Origin: Taeniopygia guttata
Lineage: Eukaryota > Chordata > Aves > Passeriformes > Estrildidae
NCBI RefSeq assembly: GCF_048771995.1
Contig: NC_133026.1
Span: 97,799,501-97,863,500, forward strand
Direction of reading: 5' to 3'
Length of the DNA stretch: 64,000 nucleotides
In this document: piece after piece, positions 26,011 to 39,900 of the stretch
Layout of the letters: each line of letters begins with the position of its first letter
Position numbering within the stretch: the stretch's first letter is position 1
Position numbers and translations under genes: made by a program
The notes under the pieces: generated by a model
The model's input: the letters and a program-made list of their open reading frames with translations, nothing else
The model's database searches: none
Told to the model about the DNA's origin: nothing

Positions 26011-29000
26011 GCCAAGGGTGCAAGGGTTAATCTTTGCCATAAAGAGCAACTCTTTGGCTAAGGTTGATTGCTGCTGATTTCCTGTGTTTGCACATGAGCT
26101 AGTGTGTTTCCAGGGAATCCATCTGTGTCATTTCCACAGCTTATTATTAATTTTCTGTGGTAGGTGTTGGAGACTTTTTATGCGTAAAAAAAACCCAACA
26201 ACCAAAAAAAAAAAAAACCCACAAGCCAATACAAACACTAAAAAAGCAGATTTATATCTCTATAATTAATTAGACATGTTTTGAAAATCAGAGTTTTTGC
26301 AGCCTGTTATCTTCAGGCCCTTCGTAGAAGTATATGTAGCAATGACTGAGACCTACCTTTAAGATACTCACTAACTTCTAGACAAATATATGACAAAATA
26401 GAATATCTTATTTTTCATTTGACATTGGAAGAAAATAATCTTGTCTGAAAAGGTTCAACTGTGTTTGATATCTATGAGGGAACATCTTGAGAAATACATT
26501 TTAAGAAGAAAATTAAATCTAGTCATTATGATATCTCTAAGTCCTATTGTTGAAGGTCCTATTGATTGTAATGAAGAAAGGAAAAGAAATAACAAATCAG
26601 AAACAAAATTACAGGAATTCAATATATTTTTTTCACTTGAAATTCAGTGCTATTGGAACAATAGATGTTGAAGTGATATACCTCCTCTAATTTACTAATC
26701 AATCCTTTTAATTGTTTTTCCAAGTGTTTTATGATTAAGTAATTCAATTTATCCTGAGAATTTATAATGGATTTAAAATATATTATTATATTAAATATGA
26801 GAGGTTCAACTTTCAGACTTTTATTTAGGTTGTTGAAATACATATTTTAAGTGATCATACTAAACTCTCTTCTCCAAAATGTACTTTTACCAGAATGAAT
26901 TATAAATATTTAAACTGGATAAAATTTCATTAATTTTAAGAAGTACCTACTAAATTCTAAGGAACTTTTATAAGACTGTATTGTGGTTGCAAGAAATCAA
27001 GATGGTTCTGCTGGAAAACATTGATTAATGTTACATATTACCTATAGATTTAACTTTTTTGTTTCACTCTTGCAAAATATTGTGTACCTTTAATTTTCAC
27101 AGAAATCAGGGCTAATTACAGGGGGAAAATTATATTATCAGATACCTCATTAGGTTACAGAAACAAACTTCTGAGTCTATAGGCTAAATAATATATGCTA
27201 ATGAAAATATTATCTTTCACTCTCTTGCATGGATATCACACTATAGTTTAGAAGATAAAGACATGAGTATATAAATCTGTCTTCTATTCCTGGCTGAACC
27301 ATTGATTCACTGTTTTTCTAGCACACAACATAGATCTTAAAAATATTCTCAATATATTATATACATTATAATATTCTTAATAATATTCTAAATAATATTC
27401 TCAAATCCAGATCATATCATCCAGCAGGCAACAAACCAAAAGGAAACCTTTTGGTTTCTCCAGAATCCAGGAGGGTTAGTTGTTGCTGCCCAAAGTCTAC
27501 CCTCCCTGTGGCATGCAACTGCATGATGGAGTTTGGAAAAATGCTACAGGTTTCACTTAAAAACATATTTGCTAAGAATTTAAGAAAGTCATTTTGTTAA
27601 TCCCTGAAATTTTTTTTTTCTATGAGACTGGCTTCAAGTCCATAGAGTATGAATAATGGCCCCTGTCTACATGTTTGCACATCCTGTATGAGAAAGAGAG
27701 ACTAACCTCAGCTGAGAGTTCTTTATGCTTTTATAGAATAGAAACGCTAAAGCATAATTATTTTAAGTGAAACTAATTGCATAGGTACAGCAATAACAGC
27801 AATCTCCAGAACACTTTGTTTTTGTTTTCCAGGGTTTTACAAAAGATGTCTGTATCTAGTCATTCTGATTTGATTTTTGCAACTGCTGTTTCTAATTAAC
27901 AGAAAATTTAATGGAATATTTCTTAGGAGAATAAAAAACAATAATAATTTTGAAAAATTTAGTTAATGAATACTCACCATGAAAACCTTCTTTAAAAGGG
28001 TACGGAAGCTCTTTCCAAGATTATAGTTAAATGATTTGTCAGATATACCCAATGAGCTTGAAATGCTGGTCTCAGATTGTTCATAATGATTGCTAATTTC
28101 TTTGAGGCACTTAAATGAATCTAAGTATTTTTATCCCTGTTTTGTTACATAAGCTGACCTGTGTGCTTACCTGTCAATGTGGACATCATTACGTAAGGAG
28201 TTTTCTGACTGACATGTAACCTGCCTATGTGAGAACTTCCCATATATGTCCAATGGTACTTTCTGAAATTGTCTTGACTGAATAAAGAGCTCCAATTACC
28301 AGTTAATGGGCCATATCTGCCATATTCAGGGTAAAACACATGTATAGAAATAAGGAATGCTGTAGCTATCACATAAATCTTGCAACATGCTACAAATATA
28401 TCTTCCAAAATATCTGTCAATGAATATGAATCACAACTTTAAAATGTTTTTTTATATAAGTAAATTCAGTTTACAAAAGAAAACAAAAAAGAAATAAAGT
28501 CTTGAAATACTTTTTTCTTAAGAAATTTATCGAGAATGTATGTTTTATTTTTATCTATTTGAAATGCTTTTCTGATATTTTAATTAATTTTTGTTCTTTA
28601 ACAGGAAGAAAATATTTCCATCTTTTTAAACTTAACTCATAGGCACTTGTTAAGAAAGCATACAGTCTATTTTCATTGAAAATGCAATCATCCTGTCTCA
28701 TTATAAAATACAAGGCTCTTAAAAAAACTTTAATGGAGATTGATAGTCATGTTGAAAATGTCAGCACAGCATTTGTATTTGTTATTAAAAATAAATAACA
28801 CCATTTAAAAATAATTTTACATTGCCAGAAATACCTTTATTTGAAAGGTCGAAAATATTTATTGTTATAATTATTAAGCTCCTTCATCTGAGACCAACAA
28901 CTTACTGAGTTAACTGTTATAAAATACATAATATTTATTTTCATGAAATGAGTATTTTTGCATAGTTTGGGAGACTCAGAATGAGAATACATGATAGAAT

Positions 29001-30231
29001 GTAGCCTGGAAAAAATTATAATAAATTATGTTTAATTTTATAATTCCTTGCTTTTTTTTTAATGGGAAATTATTTTATGCATCATTTACTAGTTAACTTT
29101 CAGTGTTCTACAAAACATTTCATTCTTACTGTCAACGTTCTTTGCTTTCATGATTTTGTCTTTGCATATTGTAAAATAATAGGACATATTTTCTATTCAA
29201 AGACATTGCTAAGGGACTTTAGAAAATATTGTTCTGTTAGATTAATATGAGTGAGAGATATTTTCAAAAATTAAATTAACTGTCAGGTTAGTTATTGATA
29301 AATGCTTTTTAAAAATCCTTGAAATTTGAAAGGAATCTATGTTATTAAACATGCAAACACACACAGAGACAAGTTATAATATTGACAAAATAAATAAATT
29401 TCATTTTGTACAGTCTGAGGGTCACCTGAATAACAGCACCAAATAAAATAGGACTAGAGATGGACTGTAAGATAGGAAAAAAATCAAACACATATCCAAA
29501 TTGAACATAATTTTACTTCTGGTGTTCTTTACCTCTCTCTAACTCATCCCGTACTCTTCAAGTTGAAGCTTGATCTTTTAATTTCATAATTATCTGTAAG
29601 AAAGTGGGGATAGTTAGTGTCTTGTTTTATTTCCTAAACTATTAAATGATGTTAAATATCAATGGCCATTAATAGATAGAGATGAATGAAACACAATACT
29701 GGCAACAAAATTTCATTATTACCTTTGAAAGTACTTGGGGTCATCCTCATATTTAAAATCATGCACAAATGGATGATTTGATAGACGGCTTGTAAATCCC
29801 CTTCTAGCACTCTTCCCATTAAAACAGCGAAATATTTTTGAAAAGTGCCTTTAGATTTTAAAAATTCTTTCAGAAGCTCAGAACTTCAATTAGTGTTATG
29901 TGACCAACATATTCTAACCCAAGAGTCAAGGCAAATGGGGTTTCACAATACTAGAATTAAATAATAAATACTTTAATTTTTTTTTAATATTTTTTGAAGC
30001 AGGAAAGGCTTTTTATTTGCTCACTCCCTAATTCAGATGTATGTAAAATTTAAATTTATTGACTTAGACATTAAGCCTTTGAGTTGAAAGGTACTAAAGG
30101 AGATTATTTTAAGACAGGGTGGTCTGTCACACTGGGCTGAGCGTCTGCAGATGTAAAGAACTCTGTATGTCTTGTGCTCTGGTCATAGCTTTCCTACGGA
30201 CATGATATAAAGTCCTTTGTGCAATTGTAGG
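26011..30231. other. AT-rich unique DNA, no gene seen
   Basis: This stretch is strongly A+T-rich, with poly-A/T and AATATT-type patches (for example 27350-27410). The only distinct structure is the 11-bp inverted repeat at 27433-27457. No mobile element or credible exon was found. Confidence 0.6.
27433..27457. repeat. Perfect 11-bp inverted repeat (3-nt loop)
   Basis: Arms AAACCAAAAGG (27433-27443) and CCTTTTGGTTT (27447-27457) are exact reverse complements separated by AAA. A stable small hairpin is possible; it lacks the length of a microRNA precursor. Confidence 0.95.
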
Positions 30232-30414
30232 TCAGATATAAGCACAGACTTTCCAACACCTCAGGCAGCAACCTGTCTTTTCTTTCAGCGATGGTATGTC
30301 CTGGATACCAGATCCCATCCCTTTAAAATGTGTTGCAAGGCCAGTTCCTGTGTCTTGGCCTAGATCATAAACAAATGTAGCGACAAAGAAATCCTGTTCA
30401 TCATTTAGAGATGT
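30232..30414 (-). other. Open minus-strand segment with acceptor context (unproven exon or remnant)
   Basis: On the minus strand a 'tgtaacatttcag' acceptor is followed by 60 open codons and a TGA at 30232-30234. The translation begins TSLNDEQDFFVATFVYDLGQ and continues DTGTGLATHFKGMGSG. Possible donors occur near the end (cag|gttgct, gag|gtgttg). The frame stays open for nine more codons upstream of the acceptor. The patch is more GC-rich than its surroundings, which favours long open frames by chance. I do not recognise the peptide. It could be an exon, a coding remnant or non-coding conserved DNA. Confidence 0.2.
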
Positions 30415-33400
30415 CTGAAATGTTACATAAATATGACAGGATCAAGTCACATTATAGGCCCCTGTCACAGAATCAATTACATATTTGAGCGGTAAAACAG
30501 CTAAATATGTGTTCCTGAGCTTTTTCCCTCCTGCACATTCCAGAATTGCCAATTTACTTGCTTTTTATGGTCTCAAAGAGAGACTGGGCTCATGCAGAGA
30601 AAGCAATTCTGATAAATACATACTTCTCAAACTGCACTGCCTTATAAGCCATCAAAGCAATTTGAAATTCAATTTGATGTTTGACAGGGAGCCAGCATAC
30701 TCCCTTCAGGATACATTGACATGCTGAGGCCACTTAGTGAGAGGAAAATTCCAACTATACCATTTTACCAAAGCTGGAGTGTCAAAATTCAGTGTTTCTC
30801 AGAAAGATCATAGAATAAATATGTTAAGAGCCAAAAACTGCAAGTCAAAGTTCAGAACATTTGGTAGCCTTCAGCTGTTTTCTGACTAGATGTTACCATT
30901 GCATTATCTTTTTATATCCCACAGACGTGATAGACCTATCAAGAGATGCAGTGAAGTGCCCAAAAGTTCTTTATTAAGCAGTAGGCATTAGCAAGCTAGA
31001 GAAAATATTCCATAGTTTATTGGGATCATTCACTGATATTTTAAAATAATTTCTGCAGAGATGACTAAAAATCCTGATTATTGAGAACAAGGATTGAGTT
31101 CTTGTTTTGGTTTTTTTCTGTTTTGTTTTTCCTCTGAAATGGTCTGTGGTTGCAAGATTATTGCCATTTATATACTATTTCCTATTGAAAATGTTTTTTT
31201 TTTTTTGATCTGGACTCTTTTTTTTGTGGCTAGTTTGAATTACATCACTAGATTTATTTTTTTTTTAAGACCTCCAGGAATTCAATATTTCTTTTATATT
31301 ACAATCACTTTGAATTACATGAAGTGAGATATAGATCCAGTTGTCTGTGCATTTAGTTGAAAAGTTGAAGCAGTTATATTCTCAAATGGAAAGGAGCAGC
31401 AATATTCACACAGTTTGAGTATCTGGTTGGAAACAGAGAATTCTACCAAACCCAGAAAGACAAAATTTGAGGTATTATTTTCAAAGCTATTGACACAGAA
31501 GTGGTTTCAAATGGTATAAAACCAGAACAAGTCTATATCAATCAAGAATTGCCCACAGATCACCATTAAATGAAACAGCCAAAATCATACTAATTAAAAT
31601 TGTAGTTTAATAGGTATTTCCAAGGTTGATCAAAATATATTTTTGAAATATTTTTAAGCATAAATGAACAAATTACAAACTTCTGATTAGAAATTAGCAA
31701 ATTAAGAAGCAGGGGAAAAAAGGGAAAAACTTGAAAAAACTGTAAATGTATCCTTATTGAAAGTGGACATAACTGTGAATGACATTGGCAGTCTTGACGA
31801 TGTGTATTTATTGTAGTCATCCACAGATCACAGATTAGAGTTTTCATGGACACACTGAGATATGGAACAGTTAAGTCATTTGTCCAAAGTCACATGGGAT
31901 GTCTCTTGCAGGGGCAGGAATAAAAGTACTTAACCATCCTATACTTAATGCTATTTACCTTTCCTTTAAGTCATTCTCCCATTACAAGATAAACAGTTTT
32001 CCTGTTAAAAAACATTAAAAAAGCATCTAAGGATGACTTTGGCACTTGCTGGAAATGAGGGTGAATAAAGGATAGTGTGTCAGCTACTCTGAATTTTCTT
32101 TCAGCTAGCCATGGAGAATAATGCCATTTGAACTTCAATTTACTGATATATATTTTCTCCTATTCATTTCCCATAGTCTGCTATGCCATGTGGGCAATTT
32201 ATTTCTTGAGAGATGTAGCTGTTATTACACTTGAGGCCATTTAGCTGTATTTTTCTTTGTTTGTAATGCTTCTGTGCTTAGTTATACTTTCAGAATTCTG
32301 AGGAAAAGATGGTGTACTTTGTCATAAGGTATAAATCATCTTCACAAAGCCTATTTTAAACTCTAGATACATGCTTAGGGAAGGGAACTACATCAGTAGT
32401 TGTACATCAGATAATTTAATTAACATTATAGGCTATGGTGATTATTAGTACCATTGTAAATGTTGCTGTGCAACCCAGCCTCCAAAAAAGATTTGTAACG
32501 AATGAATAGTGCAAGTGAGTTACCTCACTTTGTGGTGCTGTTCTTCGTTCATTAAGAAAAGAGAACAAAAGAAAAGACAAAGATTTGCTATATGATGAGA
32601 GTATAAAGCAAAATTATCTGTCTAAGAAAAGATGTGCTATTAACTACAGTGGTTAATTTGATTTTAGCAAATGATATTAGTTTCTTTAACCCCAGTTTTC
32701 TGACCTCCATGGAGTGCCTTCCTCTTGTCTCTCAAAAATCTACAGTCATTCAGTCAGGTCAACTTTAGACCTACAGATCAAATTATTGCTTAAGTAAGTC
32801 CTACTGAACTAGCAATTTTCACCTTTTAGTCTTTGTGCAAATGCGTTTTCAATGATTGTGTTAATTTAGGTGAGAAGTAACTCATTTTAGTAGTGCACAT
32901 CAATGCAATTTCTTTTGTGTAATTTGATGTACAGTCAGCCCAGTAACCAGTGGCAAATGAAGAGACATTCATATTCATGAAATTTAGTTAATATTATGCC
33001 AGCTTATAATTTCACACAAGGTAGGTGTGAACAAGGCAAAATATTTGGCAAATCATTTAAGTGAAGAGTCATCTAAACCACAAATTTGTGTTCTGTTGTG
33101 AAGTAGAGAACTAAAATACATCAGGCCCTTTGCACACTTCAAAAATTAGATTTTATAACTAGAGTTCTAATGTAAGTCAATAACCTGGTTCTTACCTATT
33201 CAATTCTGCAAAGAAAAAATAAGCATATTGAACATATGTATTCCATAAGGTAAGTATATGTGATACAAAGCATCCTCAACATACAAAAAACATCAGGTCA
33301 AATCCTGAGACACCTGTACATGTAGAACTAAAATACAAGTAGACTCCATACAAAGGCAAATCTATGTAGTGGGATTTTCCATTTGTTATTTTATGTGATA

Positions 33401-34145
33401 AGGAAGAAGACTCCAGCAGATCTTTACATATGTAACAGTAAATACTGTGCATAAATAAGGGTTAAGTCAGCAGGTCAGTTTCCAAAAAGAACTACAAGTA
33501 TAATCTTGTCATGGGAGAGCAAACAAGAATATCATTTGTCACTAAATATTATCTTCCTTTTAAGGTAACAAATAGTTCTCCAGGTAATAAACATAAATAG
33601 TGTTAACCAGAGAAGTCAAAGAAAGACCCCTGAGCAACTAGAGAAATGTCAGGTAGTAATATCACAAATTTAAATGCTGAAATTCTTGAATGCTTATCTT
33701 TAGTCTGAAATTCAGGGCAATTGCATTTTCGTTTTCTTTATTCACTATTGAGCTATTGGTATTTGGTATGAAATTAAAACTCGAATATATGTAGCTAATG
33801 AGAAGATCTTATTCATCAAGGATGAGAGCAGTCTCATTTAGTACATTTTTTAATAAATTGCAAAATTGCCAAGGTTTGAAAGAAGAGCCATGAGCATGAT
33901 CTCTTATTATTAGCTACTGTCAGGAAGACCCTGCATGACTGTCAGTCATCAGGACAATTACCAAAATACCAGTCTCAAACTGAGGGTCAAAACTTGACAT
34001 GTTGTAAGTGAAGAACTAAGATGTGAATGAATTCCAACCTGAAACTCACAACTTTAAATACATCATTCAATACATTTAATGATGAAATTTTACTTCAGCT
34101 ATCATCCTTATCTATCTACACCCAAATGTTATAATCTACTGAGAG
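30415..34145. other. Unique DNA, no gene seen
   Basis: The part 30430-30750 has balanced composition and a CNE-like look, with TGACAGG and TCAATTACAT words. The rest is AT-rich, with T-runs at 31192-31206 and 31258-31268. No repeat family was recognised up to the CR1 fragment. Confidence 0.5.
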
Positions 34146-34540
34146 AAAACTAGACAACTGTTACAATCTTTAAGGGGCAAAGATATGATGAGATCATGTA
34201 GTAGCTTTCTACAACAGCCTGAAAGAGGTTGTATCAAGGAGTGTGTCAGCGTCTTCTCCCAGGCAACCAGCAACAAGATAAGGGGACAAAATCTTAAGCT
34301 GTGCCAGGGGATGTTCAGGCTGAACAACAGGAATAATATCTTCATGGAAAGGGTTGTTAAGAATCGGAATGGAATGGCCAAGGAGGTGGTGGAGTCACCA
34401 TCCCTGGACATGTTGAAGAAACAAAAGGACATGTCATGTAGTGCTATAGTCTACTTGACAAGGTGGTGATCATTTAAAGTTGGGCTTGATGATCTTGGAG
34501 GTCTTGACCAGCCTAAAGAATTATGTGATTCTGTGATTAT
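34146..34540 (+). mobile_element. CR1 LINE 3' end fragment
   Basis: The translated frame 34185-34469 contains the CR1 C-terminal blocks in order: VFSQATSNKIRGQNLKL, FRLNNRNNIFMERVVKN, NGMAKEVVESPSLDML. The DNA then runs through 'gatgatcttggaggtcttgaccagcctaaagaa' to a tail 'ttatgtgattctgtgatt' at about 34520-34538, the octamer end of CR1. It is 5'-truncated and frame-damaged at its start. The sequence differs from the 16-18 kb copy, so it probably belongs to another CR1 subfamily. Confidence 0.85.
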
Positions 34541-34889
34541 TCCTTCCTGTTCTCTCCCCATTTCATTGTTTCCACCATTCAAACAAGATTAGGAGTGATA
34601 AAAGGATTTAGCAGTTTTTAAGAAAAGAACATTTTTATTCTGTATCACACTGCCAGTAAGTTGTCCAAAAATGATAGGATAAATCAAACATCTGTTTGAG
34701 TAGCTACCTATCTTTGGTTAAACATGCATGTGGTTATCTTTCTGATAACCTCAGAGTATTAACAATGCCAAGAGAATGTATACTTTAACATTTAAAACTG
34801 GCATTCTACTACATCCAAGAAGGGAATATAAGGTCTGCTCCTCTGAATCATATAGGGCTAGCTAGCTTGCACTGAAGGGAAACAAATCC

Positions 34890-35015
34890 ACCAAAACTAA
34901 AAAGCAATAAAAATAAAAGTAAAAATAAAAACAAACAATCCCCCAGCCTAACAAACAGAAAAACAACAGCAAAACATAAACCACCAAAACAAACAAAAAC
35001 AAAATCCAGATCCAC
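34890..35015 (+). repeat. A/C-rich low-complexity tract
   Basis: The tract is built from AAAAC/AAAAT-like words with few G or T residues. It is simple sequence beginning about 350 bp after the CR1 3' end. Confidence 0.8.
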
Positions 35016-36540
35016 AAGCTAAAAACTCCTCAGGAAGCACAAGATGCAGCAATGAGAAAACCTTTGCTTCTACCTATGGAGTTTGCTGGTACTGTTTTCT
35101 TGAGGCTGCCCTCCCCAAATGGGCAAAACCTAACATGGTTCTAACAACAGATTTCAGAGAGAAAAAGTTGTTGCATAAATATCTTAGTAGAGGATTCAGG
35201 ATGAGATTCTTCTTCATTTTAATAACATATCTTCCAGTTAAAACTACAGAGAGAAAGTATGAAGATATAGATCAAAAATATTATCCAGCCTGTTTTAAAG
35301 TTGACTTATTAATTTGGTTTCATTGATTCATTCTGGCCTAATTATTTTTAATATAGTGCCATTGAACAACATTTTCTGTGAAACAACTGCTGCTGGAGTT
35401 CTTACTAGCTAGCGAATTCAGCAGAAAATATGTGTGCCAGAATTGTGCTGAGAATCTGTGTATGCCACAGCATGCACAGCATGTCCATCTGCTGTATACA
35501 ACACATGCCAGTTTCTTCAGTATGCACTGGAAAGGCAAGGATGGAGTGTAGGGAAGCAGAATTAAATTTAGAATATAAATAAGACATATACATGATTACC
35601 ACACCCATTCATTTTTTTTTTAAATTTTAAAAACTCCTTTCACATTATTCTGTTAAGGTCATTGGCTATATGTCATTTTCTAAGTTATCTAAATGATAAC
35701 TTTGCACTAAAATGAGTTATTCATACTAACAACTGCATTTTTAATTCATGATAGTAGTAAGCTTTCAAAATTCCAGAAATAAGTAAGATTAGAGCTGCCA
35801 ACTTCTACTATGCATCCCTGTTTCTCTAGTCACAATTTCTGGCACATGTTCCAACAACACAAATCTGTTTTTTGAAATTCTGATATTACATGGAAAATAG
35901 GACAGCATAAATCTACCACTAAATACAAGCCAGGCTCTGTAAAATTCATGCACTGACTAATCTCATTGCATCCGCATAGTCTCAATGAGGATAACTACTG
36001 TTGTGTATAAAACACAAATCTAAGTGGAGGTCAAGGAAGAGATGGTGGGCCTATCTAAAAAAGAACAATTTTACCAAGCAACTAACCAGAAAACAGCAAC
36101 ATATTCTTTTACACAGGCAAAATCTCTGAAGATAACATACAAATATCTGTTTGCTGCTATACAGTTGTGCAGTTGAAATTTATATGATTCTTAAGATAGA
36201 AATTTTTGTTTCATCCATCTGGGAAGTTTTTCAATTAAGACACAATCTCTAGACATATTCAGACAGGAAATTATACCTCTCATAAATTGTGTAGAAATTC
36301 ATAATGTTAAATCCCAGGAAAGAGATGCAGTCACTTTGAAACTGTCAGAAAACCAATACAGAGCTCAGCCATACCACTTAGGCACAACCTGGTGTTGTGA
36401 AACTAAAGTGTATCAGAAGCAGCAAAGCAGAGAGAGTATTTGTGAGATAGCTAGTTCACTTTTAAGTGGCAAGTGACCTCCCATCTGCACTGGAGGTGAG
36501 TAAAGACAGCCAGAGAAGGCAAACAACTCTAGCTCTCCCT

Positions 36541-36665
36541 GTCTTTTTTCTTTCTTACTTTTTTTTTTTATTTTATTTTTTGTTTTGTTTTGTTTGTTAT
36601 TTTGTTTGTTTGTGGGGTTTTTTGTTAATTTGTTTTCTTTTTCTTTTGGTTTTGGTTTTTCTTGC
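36541..36665 (+). repeat. T/G-rich low-complexity tract (TTTTG)n-like
   Basis: Long T-runs and repeated TTTTG/TTTG words occupy the interval and create a spurious F/L-rich open frame. Confidence 0.88.
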
Positions 36666-36901
36666 TCATTTCAGGGTTTCACCTTGGCAGGTTAGTGAAA
36701 GAAGTATATTTTAGCGTACTTCTCTGAGAGGCTACATTAATTTGTCATTTGTATTACAGTAGGAAACAACCTTGATGCAGCCTGGTAGCACAGCTGGTTT
36801 CAGGGACTTCCATCACTTATGCAAATTTTTGTGCAAGAAATGAAAGACAGATTGGTTTGGTCACTGATTTTCATTATAGTGTCTGTGGGGTTTTTTTGGT
36901 G

Positions 36902-36920
36902 TTTTTTTTTTTTTTTTTTT
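36902..36920 (+). repeat. Poly-T run (19)
   Basis: An uninterrupted T19 run; simple sequence. Confidence 0.95.
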
Positions 36921-39900
36921 CTGACAACAGTTGGATGCAAGCAGAGATGCAACTTTTTCAGAGGTATATTAGATTTAAAACTGAGGGCCATATTCAGTAT
37001 TCTTCTAGTTCTCATGAAAACAGTTCTGACTGATTGACTTCACTGTGAATTTCAGTCTAGAAGGCCTGAGTTAAAATAGAGTGATAGTTTTCCAAGATAG
37101 CTTTTCACTTTGTATTTTCTTTGGAAGGCTAAGCATCTTTTTGCATAAGTGTCAAAAATTTGCTTTAGAATATGGATTTCATTTTCTGATACCATGCTTC
37201 TAATAACAAAAATTTTTATTGCTTACATATTTAAACATAGAATTAAAAAAAAACCACTCTATTTTCTTTATGTGTCTAAATAAAAATACAGCAAACGCAA
37301 ATCTGAAGTCATAGAAACATTCTTTAAAGAAATGCAGATCATCAGCATTTTCAGTTCATACTTGATTAAATTTCCATCTTTTGCACAGAAACACTTCTTG
37401 TAATATAAATACACTTTTTCTGTCTTTAGAAGAGGTATTTGTTAATAGTGTTTTTCCACTCTGCAAGAATCACACTACAATGAATACTTATTCTGTTGTC
37501 TCACCATATACTCTTAAAGAAAAGAGTCCCATATTTTGATAGCTACTTTCATCCTCCCTCTTCCATAATTCTCTTTTTTATATAAGTATATAGAATAGAC
37601 AATTTTAAAAAAGTCAAAACCAAATTGATTTCGGTGAAATGACCAGAGTCAATGGACACAAAGTAAAATACAGGAGGTTTCCCCTGAATAACATTTTTTT
37701 TTTCCTGTGAGGCTGACTGAACACTGGCAGTATTGCTCAAATAATTTGTGGAGTGTTCCACCTTGGAGACATTAAAAGGTCATCTGATCATGGTCCAAAG
37801 TAATCAGTTAGGAATACTACTGTTTGGGCAGGAAGGATGGATAAGATAAACTCCAGAGGTATTTTTAAACCTCAACCCTTCTGTGTTTCTGTGTTACTGA
37901 ACTTACATTTGAAAACTGCTTAACAATGCCTTCTGGAGCAGAAGTGTATTTTTTAAATGGTTTTCCTTCCCTGATCCTAGTTAACAGTACTTAATGAAAT
38001 ATCTCTGAGTTGGAAAACAATCCAAAATATTGGCCCTGGGCAAACACATCAACCTTTTAACTTTGCTGCTGAATTACTGAGTTGAGAAATTTCAAAGAAT
38101 TTTTAACATCAGTTTGGTGCTTAGTCTGACCTCTTATGGAATACTCATCTATATGTCAAAGAAGGAGACAGTGCAAAGAAGGACACTCTGTGCATTCAAG
38201 GCTTTGCAGGCTCATAGCTAAGTCTTGTCACCATAGATGCATACACATGGGAAAGGAGAAGAACTAGTTAAATGACATGTCTCAATTTCTAATGCTTCTT
38301 TTGATCCTTAAAAACCTTGTTTAAGTCTTGCTTATTATTTAAGTCTGAAACTACTCTGAGCTGACTCCTGAAATCAGTCAATGCTCAGTTTTTCTTTACT
38401 GTTCCATTGTATAATTTTTCTTTCTTTTCTTTAGCCATCCCAACATGCATCTTTGTCCTCATGGCACGGACCCCTAGCCTCTCTGCTGCTCTTCCACTGA
38501 CCCCAGAGCTCTCTCTAGTGTTTTACCTTTTCAGCCTCTAGTGTTGCCCCCATTCCTGTTTTTCTTGAAACTCCACAAAAAGCCCATTGTCACTGTTAAC
38601 ATGTTAACATGTTAATTTTGTTCTGGCATAAAACACTCTCATCCTATATTTACAAAATCTTTCTCATTCATTGGAAATAGAAAATCTGCATATGTAATGT
38701 AGGAGATTTTAGTTAAACACTAAGAATTTTAGTTAAACTCCCATTTGCTATTTGAAGTATTTGTCACATACTTGTTTCACAACTCACAGTGAAACCAGTT
38801 ACACATAAGTGTACTGAAAAATATAAGAACTATGTTGATGAGGAAACCCGGACTTAAAATCTGGCTCAGTTGAGAAAAATGGGGTTTTTCTAAAATATTA
38901 TTTTTTTCATGTTTTATAAATTGCAAACCAAATTAACAGTTTTAAAGGCCGTACTGGAGTATAATTAGCATTTCCTTTTATTTTCATCTGATATTTTTAA
39001 TCTGTCACTGGTTCTCTAATTAAAAAATGGAGTTATCAATGTTTTGCTAACTGTCATACTTGTAACAAAGGTTATGCAGTCATAAATGCCAGATAGAAAT
39101 TACAAACAAATATTTTTACACCTATATGTATATTTGTGAGTGTATACATCTCTCACACACACACTCTTTCTTTTAATATTTTATTTTTGTCTTTTGATTT
39201 TCCATTTGAATTTTTGCACATCTCAGATGTATTGAGTTATGTTTTCTTGCTAGAAAAGGTCATGGTCTCCAACTAGGATCCATAGTGATTTAAACACTAC
39301 ATGATTTCTAAGAACACTGACGTATGTTTATCTTCAAGTATTTGACACAGAGTATGAAACCACTTGGCTGTAACCTTTTTCATGTAACTTAAAGGCTAAG
39401 GTGTACTTGTTTTCCTGCTCTCTTTCCCAGGTTGCAAACTCTAATGAGGGTTGAAGCAAGCACTAAATGAATCTGTTCTCACAAGTCATTAACAAGGAAT
39501 GAGACTGGAATAATGGTATTAATTTCTTTCAGCAGCGTTTCTCTTGTGATGTTTTTAGGAGACACTAAGAAAAGAATTTTCTGAAGCTCTGTGATTGCAA
39601 GTTTGTCTAGGCACAAGAGAAAAGCCTCGCAATGAAGCACAGAAATTCTGAAATTGGAAGCTCTTTCTGACACGATGACCTTCACAATCTAACAAAGTAT
39701 TTCATCACATAGAGACTCCAAGTATGAGCAGTGTAAATCATTGGGAGACAAAAGGGTTTGTACCCTTCTAAGGCAATGTGACAGTCTGAATTTCTGGTTC
39801 ATCAAACCCAACAAGACTGGACACTGAGAGCAATGATGAAAACCATCAATAGACAGTGCAAGCTGTAGCAGGTCAAAACAACAGGACAATTTGACCTTCT

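Noticed and set aside
30289..30370. Plus-strand acceptor followed by 26 codons (DGMSWIPDPIPLKCV...) and a stop
   Set aside because: Competes with the minus-strand frame over the same bases, is short and has no poly(A) signal nearby.
30930..30988. Acceptor-like 'tatatcccacag' followed by a short open frame (VIDLSRDAVKCPKVLY)
   Set aside because: Only 16 codons, no donor and no AATAAA nearby; chance level.
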